Shown here in pieces: positions 6,101 through 7,747 of a stretch of 7,747 bases of DNA. Both the position numbers and the translations under genes were made by a program. Numbering within the stretch: position 1 is the stretch's first letter; each line of letters opens with the position of its first letter. This DNA comes from a bacterium (GTDB taxonomy: Bacteria > Spirochaetota > Spirochaetia > JABEVK01). The DNA lies in the NCBI GenBank assembly GCA_021782055.1, contig JAJXVP010000124.1, positions 1-7,747 on the forward strand, given 5' to 3'. The notes under the pieces are model-generated. The model was not told where the DNA came from and searched no databases. It was given only the letters and a program-made list of their open reading frames with translations.

Positions 6101-7747
6101 ACAGGGCCTCGATTTCAGAAGGTGTCAGAACACGGCTATAGAGTCGAACATCGTCCATAATAAAACCTTGGGCGCCGATTTGAAGCGCTGTGTTGGTAGT
6201 TGTAGTGCCGATAGAAGTGCTATAGGTTGCCGTACTTTGCAGAACCCCATTTAAATAGAGGTAGGCAGCCGACCCGTCCCAGGCTAAAACAACAAACTGC
6301 CATACGCCTGGGGTGTACGTTGCGGTGGGCATGGCGCCATTTGACCAGGTACCGTTCTGCCCAAACCGGCCTGTCAGTTGAGTTGCAGCGCTCTTAAACA
6401 CACCGAACTGGAAACTGCCACCATCTCCGTTATATAGCACGGGGTAAGCACTAGTAGCTGCCCCGACGTCTTCCATCCAAAAGCTCAGGGTCAGGGTATT
6501 GGTGGACGAAAAGCTTAGGGTAGCACTGTTGGTGGTACTCGCAGAGCCTGCGGTGGAAAAATTCGCCGCGGTGTTGGCCACCCCTCGGTGACCGTAGGTG
6601 AAGGCTGTGGTGCCGGTGGGCATTAAAGTTAGACCGCTAGCACTCGTGTCGTTCCAGGTATTGTTGAGCTTCCACTCGCCCAGCAAGCCCGTAGTAGGTA
6701 TTGGCACAGGAGAATTGCGAACGACGCGGAGCCCTACTTGAGCGGTTGCTGTAAAATTGGCTTGAGACATGCTTCCCGCACCACTCAAATCAGTGTTGTT
6801 GTTTGAACTTGCAGATTGAAACGACCCGCCCAAGGTTTGATTACTCGTACTTCCTGAAATCTCGGGGTTCACCAAGATTCCGGTTGTCGTGGGGAATACC
6901 CCTTTCATCCATTGAAAAACATTGCCGGTCATATCGTAGAGAGCAAACTCATTGGGCAATAGCGACCCTGAAATCGTAGCACTGAGCTGCCCCACCCAGG
7001 CATACTTGGCGAGGTTAGTCGTAACTGTACTGGCCTCGGACGAGCCTGCGTACCCCTTCAGATATCCGCTAACGTTGACGGTTCCCTTCACATCGCTTAT
7101 TAAAGAATCAACCAACCCGCCCATAGCGGCCCATTGCCATTCAGAAGGTGTGGGCAAACGGTAGCCATTGGCCAACCCATTGAAAGTGGCGTTATCCCAA
7201 GGCGTGGCATCACTGGTTGGTGCGCTTACCGTGGTCCAATCGCTCACCCCAGTAACACTATAGACAGGTTGAAGACCTTCTTTAAGGCTGAGTCGATTGC
7301 AAAAAATAAGTGCTTCGTACCAAGACATGTTTTGGGCTGGGTAGGCACCTGTCGGGGAATCTGTGGTATTACTGGTGTCGTATCCCATAATACGGGCCCA
7401 TTGCGAACGTGACACCGTGGTTTGTTGTACCAAAAGGTTTCCTACCGAGGTCACATCAGCTGGTGTTGCATCGCGATTAAACGTCCCCCCCGGAACAAAC
7501 TTCATCCAGCCAACGTTGGGGGAATAAACATCATTTCCGGTGGCTTGTAAAACTACCGGGTTCACAGCAAACCGAACTGAGGTTGACAACTGGGGGTTCC
7601 CCGCGGAATTCACAAGGACGGTTAGTTCATTTTCACCCACCTGCCAGATTCCAGGGAACGGACTCACATTGAGGGTCGCCGTTTTAGTCCCCGTTTGCCC
7701 CGGTTGGTCGGTAAGGTTGACCCCGTTTAACTGCCACTGGTAGGTAG
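6090..7747 (-). CDS. Gene A: Ig/PKD-like + SUMF1-like + LamG surface protein (5' partial)
   Basis: The frame is open to the window edge, so the true start lies outside; 551 complete codons are visible. A GTG at 7665-7667 is not the start: it has no Shine-Dalgarno sequence, and the codons before it continue an Ig/PKD-like domain (YQWQLNG, residues 2-8). In window numbering the domains are: the end of an Ig/PKD-like sandwich (1-63); a SUMF1/FGE-sulfatase domain (about 78-343) with PGGTF, SWYEALIFCN, GYRLPTPSEW, LYDMTGNV and VGLRVVRN in the family order; and a LamG-type concanavalin-like jelly roll (about 350-551) with LTLSFWMED, LYLNG and MDDVRLYSR. The visible part has one Cys (149), so the catalytic Cys pair of true formylglycine-generating enzymes, expected soon after the GGS at 306-308, is missing. 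It is probably a binding fold and not an enzyme. Whether it has a lipoprotein signal like its neighbours cannot be seen. It overlaps gene B by 11 nt. Domain calls are firm; the ligand is unknown. Confidence 0.93.
   Translation of the reverse strand, partial: TYQWQLNGVNLTDQPGQTGTKTATLNVSPFPGIWQVGENELTVLVNSAGNPQLSTSVRFAVNPVVLQATGNDVYSPNVGWMKFVPGGTFNRDATPADVTSVGNLLVQQTTVSRSQWARIMGYDTSNTTDSPTGAYPAQNMSWYEALIFCNRLSLKEGLQPVYSVTGVSDWTTVSAPTSDATPWDNATFNGLANGYRLPTPSEWQWAAMGGLVDSLISDVKGTVNVSGYLKGYAGSSEASTVTTNLAKYAWVGQLSATISGSLLPNEFALYDMTGNVFQWMKGVFPTTTGILVNPEISGSTSNQTLGGSFQSASSNNNTDLSGAGSMSQANFTATAQVGLRVVRNSPVPIPTTGLLGEWKLNNTWNDTSASGLTLMPTGTTAFTYGHRGVANTAANFSTAGSASTTNSATLSFSSTNTLTLSFWMEDVGAATSAYPVLYNGDGGSFQFGVFKSAATQLTGRFGQNGTWSNGAMPTATYTPGVWQFVVLAWDGSAAYLYLNGVLQSTATYSTSIGTTTTNTALQIGAQGFIMDDVRLYSRVLTPSEIEALYAE
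6093..6698 (-). other. LamG-like jelly-roll domain of gene A
   Basis: The last 202 residues match the LamG/concanavalin-like pattern: an opening LLGEWKLNN with WNDTSASG, a central LTLSFWMED strand, VWQFVVLAWDG, AYLYLNGVLQS, and the very typical ending FIMDDVRLYSRVLTPSEIEALY. Such domains usually bind carbohydrate or protein ligands. The domain runs to the stop codon, and its last two codons also hold the start codon of gene B. Confidence 0.93.
6107..6110 (-). promoter_or_regulatory. Ribosome binding site of gene B inside gene A
   Basis: GAGG ends 6 nt before the ATG at 6098-6100 and lies in the GAG-GCC codons of gene A. It supports this start and implies that ribosomes finishing A can re-initiate on B. 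The match is shorter than those of genes C and D. Confidence 0.6.
6717..7514 (-). other. SUMF1/FGE-like domain of gene A, catalytic cysteines absent
   Basis: About 266 residues run from GWMKFVPGGTF to VGLRVVRN, the normal extent of an FGE-sulfatase domain. Landmarks are the VSRSQWARIMG strand-helix, the PAQNMSWYEALIFCNRLS helix, GYRLPTPSEWQWAA, LPNEFALYDMTGNVFQWM and the GGSF turn. Authentic enzymes have two Cys after GGS; here the stretch is Ser/Asn-rich with no Cys. Non-catalytic members of this C-type-lectin-like fold are known as ligand-binding or hypervariable surface domains, for example Treponema TvpA. A binding role is inferred by analogy. Confidence 0.9.
7557..7747 (-). other. Ig/PKD-like domain of gene A (partial)
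   Basis: The first 63 visible residues read as the back half of an Ig/PKD-type beta sandwich: a YQW-x-LNG strand, a Thr/Gly-rich turn, a TLNV strand, a GxxQVGENxLTVLV strand and a closing VRFAVNP. The same order (SWAWFLDN, STLNWTV, WGVHTMTAVATD, ATFRVN) occurs in gene C at residues 578-634, immediately before its propeller. The module seems to be a spacer placed before the C-terminal head. Confidence 0.65.

Noticed and set aside
6717..7514. Active formylglycine-generating enzyme or sulfatase modifier
   Set aside because: The catalytic Cys pair is absent, and no sulfatase gene is present in the window.
7665..7667. GTG as the start of gene A
   Set aside because: There is no Shine-Dalgarno sequence, and the frame stays open upstream to the window edge encoding the same Ig/PKD-like domain.
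159..7743. Many plus-strand open frames of 60-145 codons, for example 159-551, 1515-1946, 2371-2709 and 5172-5528
   Set aside because: All lie opposite well-supported minus-strand genes. They have no recognisable domains or consistent ribosome binding sites, and are expected as shadows of Ser/Thr/Ala/Val-rich genes at about 50% G+C.
1..7747. Promoters, terminators, tRNA/rRNA, CRISPR or insertion sequences
   Set aside because: There is no intergenic DNA in the window, and no direct-repeat/spacer pattern, transposase or hairpin plus T-tract was seen on reading through.

Overview
The window is wall-to-wall coding on the minus strand: four large genes in tandem, two of them cut by the window edges. 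There is no intergenic DNA, because each stop codon lies 9-12 bases inside the next gene (overlaps of 11, 13 and 11 nt). In transcription order (right to left) they are: gene A (7747 to 6090, 5' end missing), an Ig/PKD-like + SUMF1 (formylglycine-generating-enzyme-like) + LamG protein; gene B (6100 to 3662, 812 aa), a lipoprotein ending in an Asp-box beta-propeller; gene C (3674 to 879, 931 aa), a paralogous, longer lipoprotein with the same kind of ending; and gene D (889 to 1, 3' end missing), a third lipoprotein with a related N-terminal half that enters a SUMF1 domain just before the edge. D was translated by hand, because it has no stop inside the window.

Organism: these are large Ser/Thr-rich lipoproteins with loose lipoboxes (VVSC, VTSC, LNAC). 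They combine group-2 bacterial Ig domains, a Listeria-Bacteroides (InlB B) repeat, SUMF1 and LamG domains, and the bases are about half G+C. That mix is typical of Spirochaetota, notably environmental or gut treponemes. This is inference from domain repertoire; no marker gene is present, and a Bacteroidota-like or other diderm origin is not excluded.

How the genes fit together: B, C and D look like variations on one design. Each has a lipid anchor and a conserved two-part beta-sandwich stalk. B and C then carry Ig-like and InlB-type spacers and a predicted seven-bladed propeller head; D carries a SUMF1 head. A shares an Ig/PKD-like module with C and a SUMF1 opening with D, so modules appear to have been shuffled within the array. 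The heads lack catalytic residues of the enzymes they resemble: each propeller has a single Arg, too few for a sialidase, and the SUMF1 domain of A has a single Cys and no catalytic Cys pair. The likeliest role is a co-translated set of surface recognition or adhesion proteins; the ligand is unknown. No RNA gene, mobile element, CRISPR array, promoter or terminator was found.
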